DNA from: Microcaldota archaeon
GTDB lineage: Archaea; Micrarchaeota; Micrarchaeia; Micrarchaeales; Micrarchaeaceae
Assembly (NCBI GenBank): GCA_021798935.1
Contig: JAJZBL010000001.1
Location: 62,001 to 126,000, forward strand
Length of the DNA: 64,000 bases
Direction: 5' to 3'
The notes under the pieces were generated by a model that saw only the letters and a list, made by a program, of their open reading frames with translations, searched no databases and was not told the DNA's origin. Below are positions 33,428 through 42,713 of this stretch, piece after piece. Position numbers and translations under genes: made by a program. Each line of letters starts with the position of its first letter. Within the stretch, counting starts at the first letter, position 1.

Positions 33428-33494
33428 AAAATCAACATAACTTATATAAGTATAAATTTTTTAAATCTTACTCCTATAAAAAATAAAAATAAAT

Positions 33495-34064
33495 CTAAAT
33501 TTTATCTTTGCTTTTTACTTTATCATAAGCATTTTTGATTAAGTTATACTCATATTCCGTAAGAACTTCTTTTTTGAAATAGGGATTTGTTATTGAAAAT
33601 TCAGCTATCTCTTGCCTTTTAGGGGAGTTAAGAAGTGTATTATAAATTATATCTGATGGATCCTCATCAGTTATTGAGAGGCTAGCATCCAATATCCAAT
33701 CATCCATCTCTCTCTTATAATCCTCTAAAACGGATATGGTGTCAACTGCTAAAACAAATTTCTTTAACCCTTCAATCCTATTTAATGTATTTGGATCCTT
33801 TATATTATTGATATCTTCTAAATAGCCATCGTACATTTCATGTATTTTGCTTCGTTCCTCAACCAAATGGCTTATCATGAAAGTATATTTTTCATTCTCA
33901 TCTGATTTGTCCGGATCGGTGACTAAAGTTCCCTTGAAGTTAACTCTGCCTGCTTTTATCTCATCATAAAGCAAGCTTATTGCCCTATTTGCAAATTCAT
34001 ATTTTAGTTTAGTTAAAAGATCCTGTGCTTTTATCCAAGCAGGCATATTCTCATTTTCATCCAT
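33495..34064 (-). CDS. hypothetical acidic helical protein
   Basis: 189 residues, predicted all-helical, acidic (DENENMPAWIKAQDLL...). RINFKGT and WILDASLSITDEDPSDIIYNTLLNSP are recognisable only as a soluble protein. No family known to me. GTGAT lies just before ATG 34064. A homologue search of DPANN genomes would show whether it is conserved. Confidence 0.55.
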   Translation of the reverse strand: MDENENMPAWIKAQDLLTKLKYEFANRAISLLYDEIKAGRVNFKGTLVTDPDKSDENEKYTFMISHLVEERSKIHEMYDGYLEDINNIKDPNTLNRIEGLKKFVLAVDTISVLEDYKREMDDWILDASLSITDEDPSDIIYNTLLNSPKRQEIAEFSITNPYFKKEVLTEYEYNLIKNAYDKVKSKDKI

Positions 34065-34200
34065 ATAAATCACAAAAGATACAAGTATATAACTCAGAAA
34101 TTAATCCTATAAAATTGTATCGAATATAAAAATATAATACAGTAAAATTTATGCAGGTAAACTTTAATATAATAAATTTGATAATTATAATTGTGATAAA

Positions 34201-34791
34201 ATGAAAGACATAGAAGGAAAAAAAGTTTATGAAACACCAGATGAGATACTTGACAAATCACATACCGCTCTTATAGTATGGGACGTCCAGAATATGCTTG
34301 TAAATTCAATATTCAACAAAGAGGAATTTCTGAATAATGTTAATGCACTTATAAGCAAAGCAAGAGATGCAAAGATTCCTATTATTTATACAAAGATAAC
34401 CCCACTTCCTAAGAAATTCCAGCCAAAGCCAAGTTTAGCATCAAACAGAAGTTTTGAAGGAATGCCAAAGGATGCACTTGAGCTAGCAGTAAAACCTTCA
34501 GAAAATGAGGTGGTTATAAACAAGAATACTGCAAGCCTTTTCATAGGTACAAATGCAGAGATGCTTCTAAGGAATGCAGGCATAGAATCCTTAATATTTA
34601 CTGGTATTGCAACTGAGTATGGTGTAGAATCAAGTGCGAGGGAAGCGGTTAATAGAGGATTCTATGTGGTAGTTGCAAGTGATGCAGTATCATCGCAGGA
34701 TAAGGAAGCACATGAAAGGTCTTTATTGAATATGCAGAGATTAATAAAAGAAATGCCAACCTCTGAAATATTGAGTATACTTGAGAAATAA
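34201..34791 (+). CDS. isochorismatase-like hydrolase lacking catalytic Cys
   Basis: 196 residues of the isochorismatase/nicotinamidase fold. ALIVWDVQNML holds the catalytic Asp and YTKITPL the Lys, while the nucleophile region reads FTGIATEYGVESSAREA; the residue that should be Cys (..xxCV..) is Gly. Some family members share this change. Hydrolysis by the Asp-Lys-Cys triad is therefore unlikely, and the gene may bind or isomerise another substrate. GTGAT precedes ATG 34201. Confidence 0.8.
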   Translation: MKDIEGKKVYETPDEILDKSHTALIVWDVQNMLVNSIFNKEEFLNNVNALISKARDAKIPIIYTKITPLPKKFQPKPSLASNRSFEGMPKDALELAVKPSENEVVINKNTASLFIGTNAEMLLRNAGIESLIFTGIATEYGVESSAREAVNRGFYVVVASDAVSSQDKEAHERSLLNMQRLIKEMPTSEILSILEK

Positions 34792-34795
34792 TTTA

Positions 34796-35356
34796 TCAAA
34801 ATCTTTCATATAATGCATAGCTTTTATTTTTATCAATTAATTTTCTTATTTTCTTGCTTATAATATTTTCAGAATGCTTCATCTGCTCTGGATTGTTTAA
34901 GAATTTATCAACCACCCATATTGTGCTGAACTGCTTTATCTCATTTACCATATTTTTATCAAGGCTCTTGTAAGTTTTATCTGGCATTATGAATATTAAA
35001 GCAAAATTAGTATACTCATTGCAAAACTTTTTCAATTTTCTTACATAACCTTTTTCAAAAGAAACATGAGGCTCCAGTATAACCTGTCTTTTCCCAACGA
35101 AGATGTCTGTTATAAAGTCTGGTTTGTAATTGCTATAAGTTGCAAATTCATAATAAGCGTCCCTGTGATTGTCAAGAAGTGCCTTTGAAACTGCCTCTTC
35201 CCTATAATCCTTTATGTAACCATCTAAATTGTTCCCCTCATTAATTCTCTTATGAATCTCGCGATTGTTTATCGAATGCTTATCGTCCTTGTATATGTCG
35301 ACCGGAAACACATAAAGGTACGAATCCTTATTATTTAACATATTTTTATATTTCAT
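34796..35356 (-). CDS. putative PD-(D/E)XK-like protein, paralogue A
   Basis: 186 residues. The block GYIKDYREEAVSKALLDNHRDAYYEF...YKPDFITDIFVGKRQVILEPHVSFEKGYVRKLKKF aligns with the neighbour at 35430-36011. PDF...QVILEPH places an acidic residue and E-x-H where a PD-(D/E)XK nuclease has D and E-x-K. The call is inferred from pattern only; I recognise no named family. GGTGTGGA precedes ATG 35356. Confidence 0.55.
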   Translation of the reverse strand: MKYKNMLNNKDSYLYVFPVDIYKDDKHSINNREIHKRINEGNNLDGYIKDYREEAVSKALLDNHRDAYYEFATYSNYKPDFITDIFVGKRQVILEPHVSFEKGYVRKLKKFCNEYTNFALIFIMPDKTYKSLDKNMVNEIKQFSTIWVVDKFLNNPEQMKHSENIISKKIRKLIDKNKSYALYERF

Positions 35357-35429
35357 AATGTCCACACCCAAAATTAATATCTATCCGTACTATGATTGAT
35401 TATCGGATCCTGTAAATCCAAATTGCAAA

Positions 35430-36011
35430 TCAAGAATCCTTCTTAACTCTTAAATATGCTTTGTAATCAAGATCTCTCATACGCAGTTCATTAATCTTCT
35501 CTAATATTTGCATAGTTGATTCCTGCAAATTTTCCTTTTTATCGTTAAAGTCCTTAATTATCCATATTTTGCTAAATCTTTTAATCTCATTTATAGTATA
35601 ATTATCTAAATGCTTGTAGTTATTATTTGACATTATGAAAACCAAATAAAAATTATGGTAAAGCTTAGAGAACTCCTTCATCTTAGAAATGTAATGTTTA
35701 TTAAAATCTCCATGTGGCTCTAGTATCACTTGCCTTCCTTTGAAGTAAATGTCTGTTATAAAGTCTGGAAAATAGCTATTTTTCCCATTTATATAATATT
35801 GCATGTATTCATAATATGCATTAGCACCTGATAAAAGCAATGCATTTTTAACTGCTTCCTCCCTATAATTTTTAATATGTCCTCTTCCGATGCTCTTAAG
35901 GGAATAGTCATAAGAACCAGTATTATAAATAGACCGTTCATCCTCTTTATTTATGCGCACAAGAGAATCCCTAAGCTTGCCTTTTGGCTTAAACTCTTGT
36001 GTATCTTGCAT
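35430..36011 (-). CDS. putative PD-(D/E)XK-like protein, paralogue B
   Basis: 193 residues, clearly homologous to the protein at 34796-35356 over IKNYREEAVKNALL...AYYEYMQYY..GKNSYFPDFITDIYFKGRQVILEPHGDFNKHYISKMKEFSKLYHNFYLVFIMSN. The shared block is an alternating strand/helix core ending in a buried strand (FYLVFIM), as in restriction-endonuclease-like folds. The ATG at 36011 has a TATA-like tttataat 22-29 bases upstream. Role unknown. Confidence 0.58.
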   Translation of the reverse strand: MQDTQEFKPKGKLRDSLVRINKEDERSIYNTGSYDYSLKSIGRGHIKNYREEAVKNALLLSGANAYYEYMQYYINGKNSYFPDFITDIYFKGRQVILEPHGDFNKHYISKMKEFSKLYHNFYLVFIMSNNNYKHLDNYTINEIKRFSKIWIIKDFNDKKENLQESTMQILEKINELRMRDLDYKAYLRVKKDS

Positions 36012-36040
36012 ATTAATTAAACGAAAAGAGATTATAAAAA

Positions 36041-36120
36041 CCTTTTGCAAGTATAGCAAAAGGGAATATATTTGCTAAATATAAGGCCCAATAATTGTTG
36101 CAAGGGAATGAACAATTATT
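36041..36120. promoter_or_regulatory. two inverted repeats in a divergent promoter region
   Basis: CCTTTTGC/GCAAAAGG (36041-36063, 7-base spacer) abuts the TATA element of the leftward paralogue B gene. AATAATTGTT/AACAATTATT (36090-36120, 11-base spacer) lies between it and the TATA-like agtatttatatg (36151-36162) of the rightward stomatin gene. Arms are perfect over 8 and 10 bp. Position suggests operators. Confidence 0.45.
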
Positions 36121-36192
36121 ACTATAAAATCCAATAAATTAGTGCAGTGAGAAGTATTTATATGTTGCATACTAATCCTATATAGTGAGATT

Positions 36193-37254
36193 ATGGTTCA
36201 AACCCAAAAGCCATCCGGAAGTGGTTCTGCAAACACTGTTCCAGATTATTATTATACATACAAAAGCAGCAAGAATATGGCTGCAAATTCAATATTGGCA
36301 ATTATAATAGGGATAATAATATCCATAATATTCTTTTTGATAATATATGCAGAAACCTCAAGTACCACCTCAGGCATTATAGCATTTGTAATAATCCTTA
36401 TCATATACCTGCTTATGAGTATAAAAGTGCTCCAAGAGTGGAAGAGAGCACCAATATTATCATTGGGAAAATACAAAGGTACTTATGGCCCTGGATTATT
36501 TTTCATAATACCTTTGATTCAGAAAATGCCTTACAAATTTGATCTTAGAACATTCTCTGCTACCTTCTCTGCAGAGAAAACACTGACACAAGATAACGTT
36601 GGAGTCGACGTAGATGCAATAATGTTTACAAGAATAGAGAATCCTGAGAAAACAGCATTACAAGTAAATGACATGCAGCAGTCTGTTTCATTAGCTGCAC
36701 AAACCGCTCTTAGAGATGTAATAGGTAAAGTAGAATTAAGCAAAATGATAGTGGGAAGAAGCGAGATAGCAGCACAGGTGAAAGCACTTATAGACCAAAG
36801 GGTATCCCCATGGGGTGTTGATGTAATATCTGTAGAAATAAGAGATGTAAAGATACCTGATGATCTTCAGGATGCAATGGCAAAGGTAGCTATAGCATCT
36901 AGGGAACGTGATGCAAGAGTTATACTTGCAGAATCAGAGAAACTTGCAGCGGTCAATATGGTAGCAGCAGCAAAAACCTATAATTCCAATATATATGCAA
37001 TGCAGTTAAGAGCACTTAACATGCTTTACGAGATAGGGATAAGCGGCAAAAACCATCTGATATTTATACCAACCGAATCAAGAGGGTTAGGAATACCAAC
37101 GCCTGTAGGTGTATTGGGAATAGATAAGCTTGCAGGAATAGGAGATATAGGGGATCAAAACTCATCTGCAAGCAGTTCAGACAAAGGCAATCCTACAGAT
37201 GGAAAAGTTAGCGGTTCAGATGCATCTAAGCAGAAAAAGAAAACTGATAGCTGA
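36193..37254 (+). CDS. SPFH/stomatin-like membrane protein
   Basis: 353 residues: two N-terminal hydrophobic helices (about 30-72), then the SPFH domain with APILSLGKYKGTYGPGLFFIIPLIQKM, RTFSATFSAEKTLTQDNVGVDVDA, WGVDVISVEIRDVKIPDDLQDAMAKVAIASRERDA, a coiled-coil part (ILAESEKLAAVNMVAAAKTY) and a Ser/Lys-rich tail. Stomatins organise membrane microdomains and proteases; archaeal ones often pair with NfeD, which is absent here. Confidence 0.92.
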   Translation: MVQTQKPSGSGSANTVPDYYYTYKSSKNMAANSILAIIIGIIISIIFFLIIYAETSSTTSGIIAFVIILIIYLLMSIKVLQEWKRAPILSLGKYKGTYGPGLFFIIPLIQKMPYKFDLRTFSATFSAEKTLTQDNVGVDVDAIMFTRIENPEKTALQVNDMQQSVSLAAQTALRDVIGKVELSKMIVGRSEIAAQVKALIDQRVSPWGVDVISVEIRDVKIPDDLQDAMAKVAIASRERDARVILAESEKLAAVNMVAAAKTYNSNIYAMQLRALNMLYEIGISGKNHLIFIPTESRGLGIPTPVGVLGIDKLAGIGDIGDQNSSASSSDKGNPTDGKVSGSDASKQKKKTDS

Positions 37255-37405
37255 CCGAAGTGAACGGGAAGCCCCATAGGTTTTAGCAGTTTAAGAAAAG
37301 CAAGCAGCAAGAAACGTATAATAATTTAAAACAGAAAAATAAAAATATACCAAAAGGCTGCTAAAGCTTATTGGTCATTTAGCAACTGCAATCATAGTGA
37401 TATAA

Positions 37406-37792
37406 ATGGAGGATAATGAATTTGAAAAATTGACTTTAGATTATCAAAAGGTAGAGGAGCAGCTCCAAAATTTAAGGATACAGCTGGAGCAGTATAAGCT
37501 TCAATTGAACGACCTTGCCCAAGCAAAATCAGAGGTAGAAAAGGCCACTGGAAAGGTGTACTCATCCATAGGTGGTGTAATAATAGAAACAAGCAAGGAT
37601 TCCGCACTCGCCGAGATAAAAGATAAAGAGGAATCCATAAACTTGCGTTCGTCCTTGCTTTCGAAGCAGATAAGCGAGTTAGAGAAGAAGGAAGCAGGAC
37701 TTAAAAGCCGTGCAGATGAACTTCTTAAAGAAGCAAAGGAGAATGAAAAGAAACAGGGTATGGGAGGAGTTAGCGTAAATATGCCAAAGTAA
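37406..37792 (+). CDS. pfdB: prefoldin beta subunit
   Basis: Hexameric co-chaperone that passes unfolded proteins to the thermosome. The 128-residue protein is two coiled-coil helices joined by the beta hairpin with KVYSSIGGVIIETSKDSALAEIKDKEESINLR, as in archaeal prefoldin beta. GTGATATAA precedes the ATG. It lies 20 bases before the Mre11-like gene. The thermosome gene is 3 kb away in the opposite direction. Confidence 0.9.
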   Translation: MEDNEFEKLTLDYQKVEEQLQNLRIQLEQYKLQLNDLAQAKSEVEKATGKVYSSIGGVIIETSKDSALAEIKDKEESINLRSSLLSKQISELEKKEAGLKSRADELLKEAKENEKKQGMGGVSVNMPK

Positions 37793-37811
37793 GTTCCTAA
37801 AGGTCGTAAAA

Positions 37812-39143
37812 ATGAAGATAGGCATTGTATCTGATATGCACTTAGGGTATAGCAGATTTGAAGAAGATGCTTATAGGCAAGCAAAATTTGCATTGTCAAA
37901 AGCAGCCTCAATGTCAGATGCCATACTTATGCCTGGAGACATATTTGATTTCAGGTTTCCGAAACCAAATATAATAGCGCAGGCAATAAAAATCCTCAGG
38001 CCACTTATGGAAAAGGAATGGCCCGCAAAAATAGACTCATTTAATGGTGCAAATAACATATATACATCAATCCCAATACTCGCGATTCCAGGTACACATG
38101 AAAGAACAGCGGTCGGGAAAGAAAATCCTTTAAATCTATTAAGCCTTGCAGGAATTGTGGCTGATATAAGTGAGGGTACTGCAATAATAAGCAAAGGCGA
38201 AGAAAAGGTTGCTATTTACGGATTAGGGGGAATATCTGATGATAGAGTTAAGGATAAGCTTAAAGAGCTTGACCCAAAACCTGTAAAAGGAATGTTCAAC
38301 ATATTCGTTATGCATCAATCTGTATACGAATTTATGCCATTCAGCACAGATTTTCTGAAGCTGGAGGATTTGCCTGAAGGATTTGATTTATACATAAATG
38401 GACACATACATAATAGGATTGAAGGTAAGGCTCATGGCAAGCTTTTCCTAATACCTGGAAGTACGGTGCTTACACAACTGAAGGAGTCAGAGCAGGAGCC
38501 TAAAGGTTTTATACTGTATGATACAGAATCAAATAGCCACCAATTTATAAACATACCATCGAGACCATTTATGATGAAAACATTAGAATTCAGCAAGTCT
38601 AGTTCTGATTATGTTTATAAAAAGTGCGATGGTGCTATAGATGACCTACTGAACAATTACAATAGCAGGCAGGATCTGCCAACAGAAGGTAGCCTAACAA
38701 AACCAATGAAGCCTATAATAAGGCTAGTCTTAGAGGGGACAATAGAGTCTGGAACTTCTGTATCAAGCTTGAATCTCCGTTCATTAATAAGCAAGTATAC
38801 TGATTCCGCCCATGTTGAAATAGATTCAAAGCTCTCAAGCGAGAGTTTAGAGGAGGAATTAAGCTTAGTAAGAAGCGGCCAATCTGATAATCTATCTATA
38901 AAGGATTTAGGGATGGAGCTGCTCAAAAAGAATTCTGAAACTCTTAATATTAAAAATTTAGATATAATCAGTCTTTTTGAAATGCTCGATGAAGATATTG
39001 CCCCTAGCAAAAAACAAGAGATATCAGAAAAAGTTATGAAATTATTCAGCGATAAAGAATCAAAAGACAAAGAACAATCGAGCAATTTGGATAAAGAATT
39101 TAAAACAGAGGATAAAGGAAAAGACCAAACAAAGCTTTTCTAA
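37812..39143 (+). CDS. mre11: Mre11-like DNA repair exonuclease
   Basis: 443 residues. Phosphoesterase motifs are SDMHLG, GDIFDF, GTHE (usual GNHE) and INGHIHN, then a capping region. The C-terminal third is helical and very charged, ending DKEFKTEDKGKDQTKLF, perhaps a partner-binding tail. It processes broken DNA ends with Rad50; no rad50 or nurA gene is in the window, though a HerA-like ATPase is at 8666-10408. AGGTCG precedes the ATG. Confidence 0.87.
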   Translation: MKIGIVSDMHLGYSRFEEDAYRQAKFALSKAASMSDAILMPGDIFDFRFPKPNIIAQAIKILRPLMEKEWPAKIDSFNGANNIYTSIPILAIPGTHERTAVGKENPLNLLSLAGIVADISEGTAIISKGEEKVAIYGLGGISDDRVKDKLKELDPKPVKGMFNIFVMHQSVYEFMPFSTDFLKLEDLPEGFDLYINGHIHNRIEGKAHGKLFLIPGSTVLTQLKESEQEPKGFILYDTESNSHQFINIPSRPFMMKTLEFSKSSSDYVYKKCDGAIDDLLNNYNSRQDLPTEGSLTKPMKPIIRLVLEGTIESGTSVSSLNLRSLISKYTDSAHVEIDSKLSSESLEEELSLVRSGQSDNLSIKDLGMELLKKNSETLNIKNLDIISLFEMLDEDIAPSKKQEISEKVMKLFSDKESKDKEQSSNLDKEFKTEDKGKDQTKLF

Positions 39144-39152
39144 TTAAAGCAA

Positions 39153-39383
39153 TTACTCTTTCTTATTTGATATTCCTAAAGTTTTATTAAGCAATTCCTT
39201 ATTATTGATATCTATCTTCGTATTTAAGAATTCAAGATGCCTTATATTGCACCTCCTTGCTTTGGGCCTTTTGGATGTAACTATGCTTACAAAGCCGTCT
39301 TTATCTACTGAAGTAATTACTGCTGCGCTTCCTGCATCCCTGCCAAACTTCTTTACACATACTCTGCCTACTTCTACTAACAT
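39153..39383 (-). CDS. rpl14e: 50S ribosomal protein L14e
   Basis: 76-residue KOW-fold protein of the large subunit: VEVGRVCVKKFGRDAGSAAVITSVDKDGFVSI...KRPKARRCNIRHLEFL is the L14e core (GRVC.K..GR.AG) with the conserved basic motif near residue 42. A typical length of about 80. Convergent with mre11; the L34e gene precedes it by 50 bases in the same direction. Confidence 0.92.
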   Translation of the reverse strand: MLVEVGRVCVKKFGRDAGSAAVITSVDKDGFVSIVTSKRPKARRCNIRHLEFLNTKIDINNKELLNKTLGISNKKE

Positions 39384-39432
39384 TTATATCATCTTTCAAA
39401 CTTTTAAACACGAATAGCAACTGCAGAAGAGA

Positions 39433-39756
39433 TCAATGTGAAACAAGTTGCAAAACAAAAGCCTTCTCTTTTATTCCTATATCATCAAGCTTCATGTCTC
39501 CCTGTTCAATGCGGCTTCTCATTGTGACTATTTTTGCTGTACAATTGGCACAAAGCACCCCACCAAACAGCCTGCTATTTGTTCTTCTGCTACGTCCTCC
39601 TTTGAGATCCTGATCTATTCCATTCAGCTCTACTCCACACAATCCGCAATGTGGAAGCGAATTTTTCTTTCTTTCATAATGTACAACTACCTTGCCAGTA
39701 CTTGTAACTCTTTTCAACTTTCTAAAACTGTGGGATCTATGCATTGGTTTTGGCAT
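39433..39756 (-). CDS. rpl34e: 50S ribosomal protein L34e
   Basis: 107 residues with the L34e opening MPKPMHRSHSFRKLKR, then HYERKKNSLPHCGLCG and LCANCTAKIV, which carry the zinc-ribbon cysteines. The start ATG 39756 is chosen because AAGGTGTTAA precedes it; upstream in-frame codons would add residues unlike the family. In many archaea L34e lies with L14e and adenylate kinase; that order is kept here. Confidence 0.93.
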   Translation of the reverse strand: MPKPMHRSHSFRKLKRVTSTGKVVVHYERKKNSLPHCGLCGVELNGIDQDLKGGRSRRTNSRLFGGVLCANCTAKIVTMRSRIEQGDMKLDDIGIKEKAFVLQLVSH

Positions 39757-39822
39757 CTTTAACACCTTAATTAAATAGAATTGCAAACATAATTTAATTG
39801 TAACAATATATATTTATTTCCC

Positions 39823-40305
39823 TTAAATCTCATTTTTTATCCTTTCTTCAAGCTTTTTGATATTCTTTCTATCTCTTATTGACATGTATATTGCTACTAT
39901 AATACCTAATATAAAGATAGTTGCCCAAAATAAAGTATGGTAATTCAAGGGCATTATAAAGTTTACCGTAGCAGTTAAGTAATTTGGAGCTATTGCCTTA
40001 TATACGTAAGGCAGGATAAAGTAATAAATCGCTAAGAACAATATCAATGAGGGGATAGCAGATTTCATAGAGAAGCTCATATTCTCACCCATCAAAGGCA
40101 TCATCTCTTTCTGTTTGTTCATTAGATCCTCTTGTGAAGCATTATTCTTTACCATATCTTTCATTTCACCTTGGAACTTTTTCATTTTCATTTGGCTTCT
40201 ATACATCTTTTCTTCATCTATGAAGACCTTACGCTGCAAATATATACTTACGAATACATCTATAATCCCTATCGCTATAACGATTAATACTGCATACAGA
40301 GGCAT
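39823..40305 (-). CDS. DUF106/EMC3-like membrane insertase
   Basis: 160 residues, archaeal relative of YidC/Oxa1/EMC3. There are three hydrophobic helices. The segment RKVFIDEEKMYRSQMKMKKFQGEMKDMVKNN is the polar coiled stretch after the first helix. AIPSLILFLAIYYFILPYVY follows. Assists insertion of membrane proteins. Alternative starts GTG 40323 and TTG 40314 exist; ATG 40305 has a TTGGTGG upstream. Gene order L34e-EMC3-Adk is conserved in archaea. Confidence 0.85.
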   Translation of the reverse strand: MPLYAVLIVIAIGIIDVFVSIYLQRKVFIDEEKMYRSQMKMKKFQGEMKDMVKNNASQEDLMNKQKEMMPLMGENMSFSMKSAIPSLILFLAIYYFILPYVYKAIAPNYLTATVNFIMPLNYHTLFWATIFILGIIVAIYMSIRDRKNIKKLEERIKNEI

Positions 40306-40322
40306 AGCCACCAAATTTATCA

Positions 40323-40904
40323 CTACTGTTCCAAATCTATCAAATCCAATACCTGTTTCATCCTGCTTATTGATTCAGCAACTTTATTGTGCTGGTTATT
40401 TACCATATATACAGGTATATTCAAATAAGACATATAAAAGCTTAATGTTGAAATGTTGAATTCCCTTTGCACTTTGAGCATATACTCATCATCGGCTTCT
40501 CTTTTTCTTGTCTTATCAAGGCTTCTCCTATATAATATTTCTTCAGGAGAAGCATCTATATAAATTACACTTCTAACAAGTTTCATAAATTTTGATTCAT
40601 AAGGGAGCCCGGTTATAAATTTTCCCTCTCTTTCTATACTAGAATGCGTATCAACCAAAATTTTACCTTCCATGCCAATTATAATTTCAAATGTCCTATC
40701 TCTTATCTGATCTATCTCTTTTTCCTTTAAGTATCTTATCTTATCTCTATCAATATTTTCTTTATAAATTTCTTCTGTAGCTTTTTTCATTACTGTGCCT
40801 ACATTTACATATTTATAATCCTTGTAACCTTCAACGCCATCTAAAATGGTCGTTTTCCCACTGCCAGGTATGCCAAGAACCAATATTATTTTTTTATTTT
40901 CCAT
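40323..40904 (-). CDS. adkA: archaeal-type adenylate kinase
   Basis: Balances AMP, ADP and ATP. The 193-residue protein has P-loop VLGIPGSGKTT near residue 8, NVGTVMKKA, ILVDTHSSI (archaeal AdkA motif, where bacteria have a different lid) and SLDKTRKREAD. Length matches archaeal AdkA. The stop TAG overlaps the start region of the EMC3-like gene (TAGTG), so they are coupled. Confidence 0.9.
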   Translation of the reverse strand: MENKKIILVLGIPGSGKTTILDGVEGYKDYKYVNVGTVMKKATEEIYKENIDRDKIRYLKEKEIDQIRDRTFEIIIGMEGKILVDTHSSIEREGKFITGLPYESKFMKLVRSVIYIDASPEEILYRRSLDKTRKREADDEYMLKVQREFNISTLSFYMSYLNIPVYMVNNQHNKVAESISRMKQVLDLIDLEQ

Positions 40905-40965
40905 AATATCAAAGAAAATTAGCACACAAAAACTTAAAAAACTTCAAAAAATTAAAAATTTAAAT

Positions 40966-42621
40966 TTACTCCATTGGCTCTCCCATTCCTCCTTGTGGCA
41001 TTCCAGCGCCTCCAGGACCGCCTTTGCTCTTGGAGCTTATCATATCGTCTATCCTTAATATCATTTCTGCTGCTTCGCTTGCACTATATATTTCTTGTAC
41101 CTTCATTTTTGTAGGTTCTACAACTCCTGCTTCAAGCATGTTGTTGATAGCCCCTTTATAGACGTCTACACCATAAGATTTTCCTTCATTGTTTTTATGT
41201 TTGCTCCTTATCTGTACTATAGTATCTATAGGATCCATTCCTGCAGATTGTGCAAGGACCTCTGGTATCTGTTCAAGAGCATCTGCAAATTTCTGTATTG
41301 CAAGCTGCTCTCTGCCACCTATCTCACTTGCATAAGCTCTAAGCTGCTCAGCAACCTCTGTTTCGGTAGAGCCGCCCCCAACCACATATCTGCCATCTTC
41401 AATTGCAGTTGTTAGTGCGCCAAGAAGGTCAGTTATCGAACGTTCAACTTCATCTATAACCTGCTGTGATCCTCCCCTTATGAATATACTGACGCTTTTA
41501 GGGTCTTTGCATTTTTCTACAAATATCATCTGCTCTCCGCTGATCTTTCTCTCTTCTATTACACCTGCGAAACCAAGGTCGTTTGCATTCAAGTCATCAA
41601 GGCTTGTTACCATCTTGGCACCAGTGGCTTTTGCAAGTTTCTCCATATCACTTCTCTTTATCCTTCTTACCGCCATTATACCTGCTTTTGCCATATAATG
41701 CTGGGCGACATCGTCTATTCCTTTTTGGGTGAATACTACATTTGCACCGCTCTTTGAGATTCTATCTACCATTTCCTTGAGCATCTTTTCCTCCTGCTGT
41801 AAGAATGATTGCATCTGTTCAGGAGATGTTATCTCTATTCTGGCATCCGTCTCTGTTTTTTCTATTTCAAGAGCTACATCCAAAAGTGCTATCTTGCCAT
41901 CAGTTATCTTCTTAGGCATCTGAGGATGTGCGACTTCCTTATCTATGAGAACACCTTTTATAAGTTCGGTGTTTGCCACATTTGCTCCTGCTTTCTTCTC
42001 GACTTTTATGAAGTCCTTATCTACATAAATCTTACCTTCTGAGTCCTTAGTCATAACCTGCTTTATTGCATCTATTGCAATCTCTGTGATATGTTTCTTT
42101 GTTTCCTCATTTCCTATGTTCTTTGAACCTTCGGCAACCATTCCTATCTTTTCTAATGTTGCTGTATCATTAATGTCTATTTTTTTGGAAATTTTATTCA
42201 ATACTTCTTCAGCCTTTTCAGCTGCCATCTTGTATCCTCTTATTATTATGGTTGGGTGTATTCCTTGCTCTATCAAATCATCTGCACCTTTTAAGAAAGA
42301 TCCTGCCATTATAATAACGCTTGTAGTCCCATCTCCAACCTCAGTATCCTGTGTTTTAGCCACGTTAACCATTATCTTTGCCACTGGGTGTTCTACATTC
42401 ATTTCTTCTAAGATGGTTGCACCATCGTTAGTTATAGTAATATCTCCAAGATCACTGACAAGCATTTTGTCCATACCTTTTGGGCCTAATGTCGTTTTTA
42501 CTGCATTTGCCACTGCCACAGCAACTGCTATATTTGTTCTCTGTGCATCTCTTCCAACTAGCCTGTCTGATCCTTCAGGTAATAACAATACTCTTTGTCC
42601 ATTGAAATTATTTTCTGCCAT
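40966..42621 (-). CDS. thermosome subunit (group II chaperonin)
   Basis: 551 residues. Signature regions are AVKTTLGPKGMDKMLV, ITNDGATIL, VAKTQDTEVGDGTTSVIIMAG, VEKCKDPKSVSIFIRGGS and KVEKKAGAN. A Gly/Met-rich C-terminal tail (GGPGGAGMPQGGMGEPME) is as in other archaeal subunits. Only one subunit gene is visible in the window. A 22-bp inverted repeat (42714-42735) and a TATA-like sequence (about 42690-42702) precede it. Confidence 0.97.
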   Translation of the reverse strand: MAENNFNGQRVLLLPEGSDRLVGRDAQRTNIAVAVAVANAVKTTLGPKGMDKMLVSDLGDITITNDGATILEEMNVEHPVAKIMVNVAKTQDTEVGDGTTSVIIMAGSFLKGADDLIEQGIHPTIIIRGYKMAAEKAEEVLNKISKKIDINDTATLEKIGMVAEGSKNIGNEETKKHITEIAIDAIKQVMTKDSEGKIYVDKDFIKVEKKAGANVANTELIKGVLIDKEVAHPQMPKKITDGKIALLDVALEIEKTETDARIEITSPEQMQSFLQQEEKMLKEMVDRISKSGANVVFTQKGIDDVAQHYMAKAGIMAVRRIKRSDMEKLAKATGAKMVTSLDDLNANDLGFAGVIEERKISGEQMIFVEKCKDPKSVSIFIRGGSQQVIDEVERSITDLLGALTTAIEDGRYVVGGGSTETEVAEQLRAYASEIGGREQLAIQKFADALEQIPEVLAQSAGMDPIDTIVQIRSKHKNNEGKSYGVDVYKGAINNMLEAGVVEPTKMKVQEIYSASEAAEMILRIDDMISSKSKGGPGGAGMPQGGMGEPME

Positions 42622-42713
42622 TTATTCACCCATTATATATTAAAGCATTAGATAAAACTATAATACGTACAAAATAATATAGTACAAAAAAATATTTAAA
42701 CTTTCTTAAAATA

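Noticed and set aside
42086-42643. Long open frame opposite the thermosome gene (about 185 codons)
   Set aside because: It is the antisense shadow of a certain chaperonin gene, has no ribosome-binding site and reads as low-complexity hydrophobic sequence.
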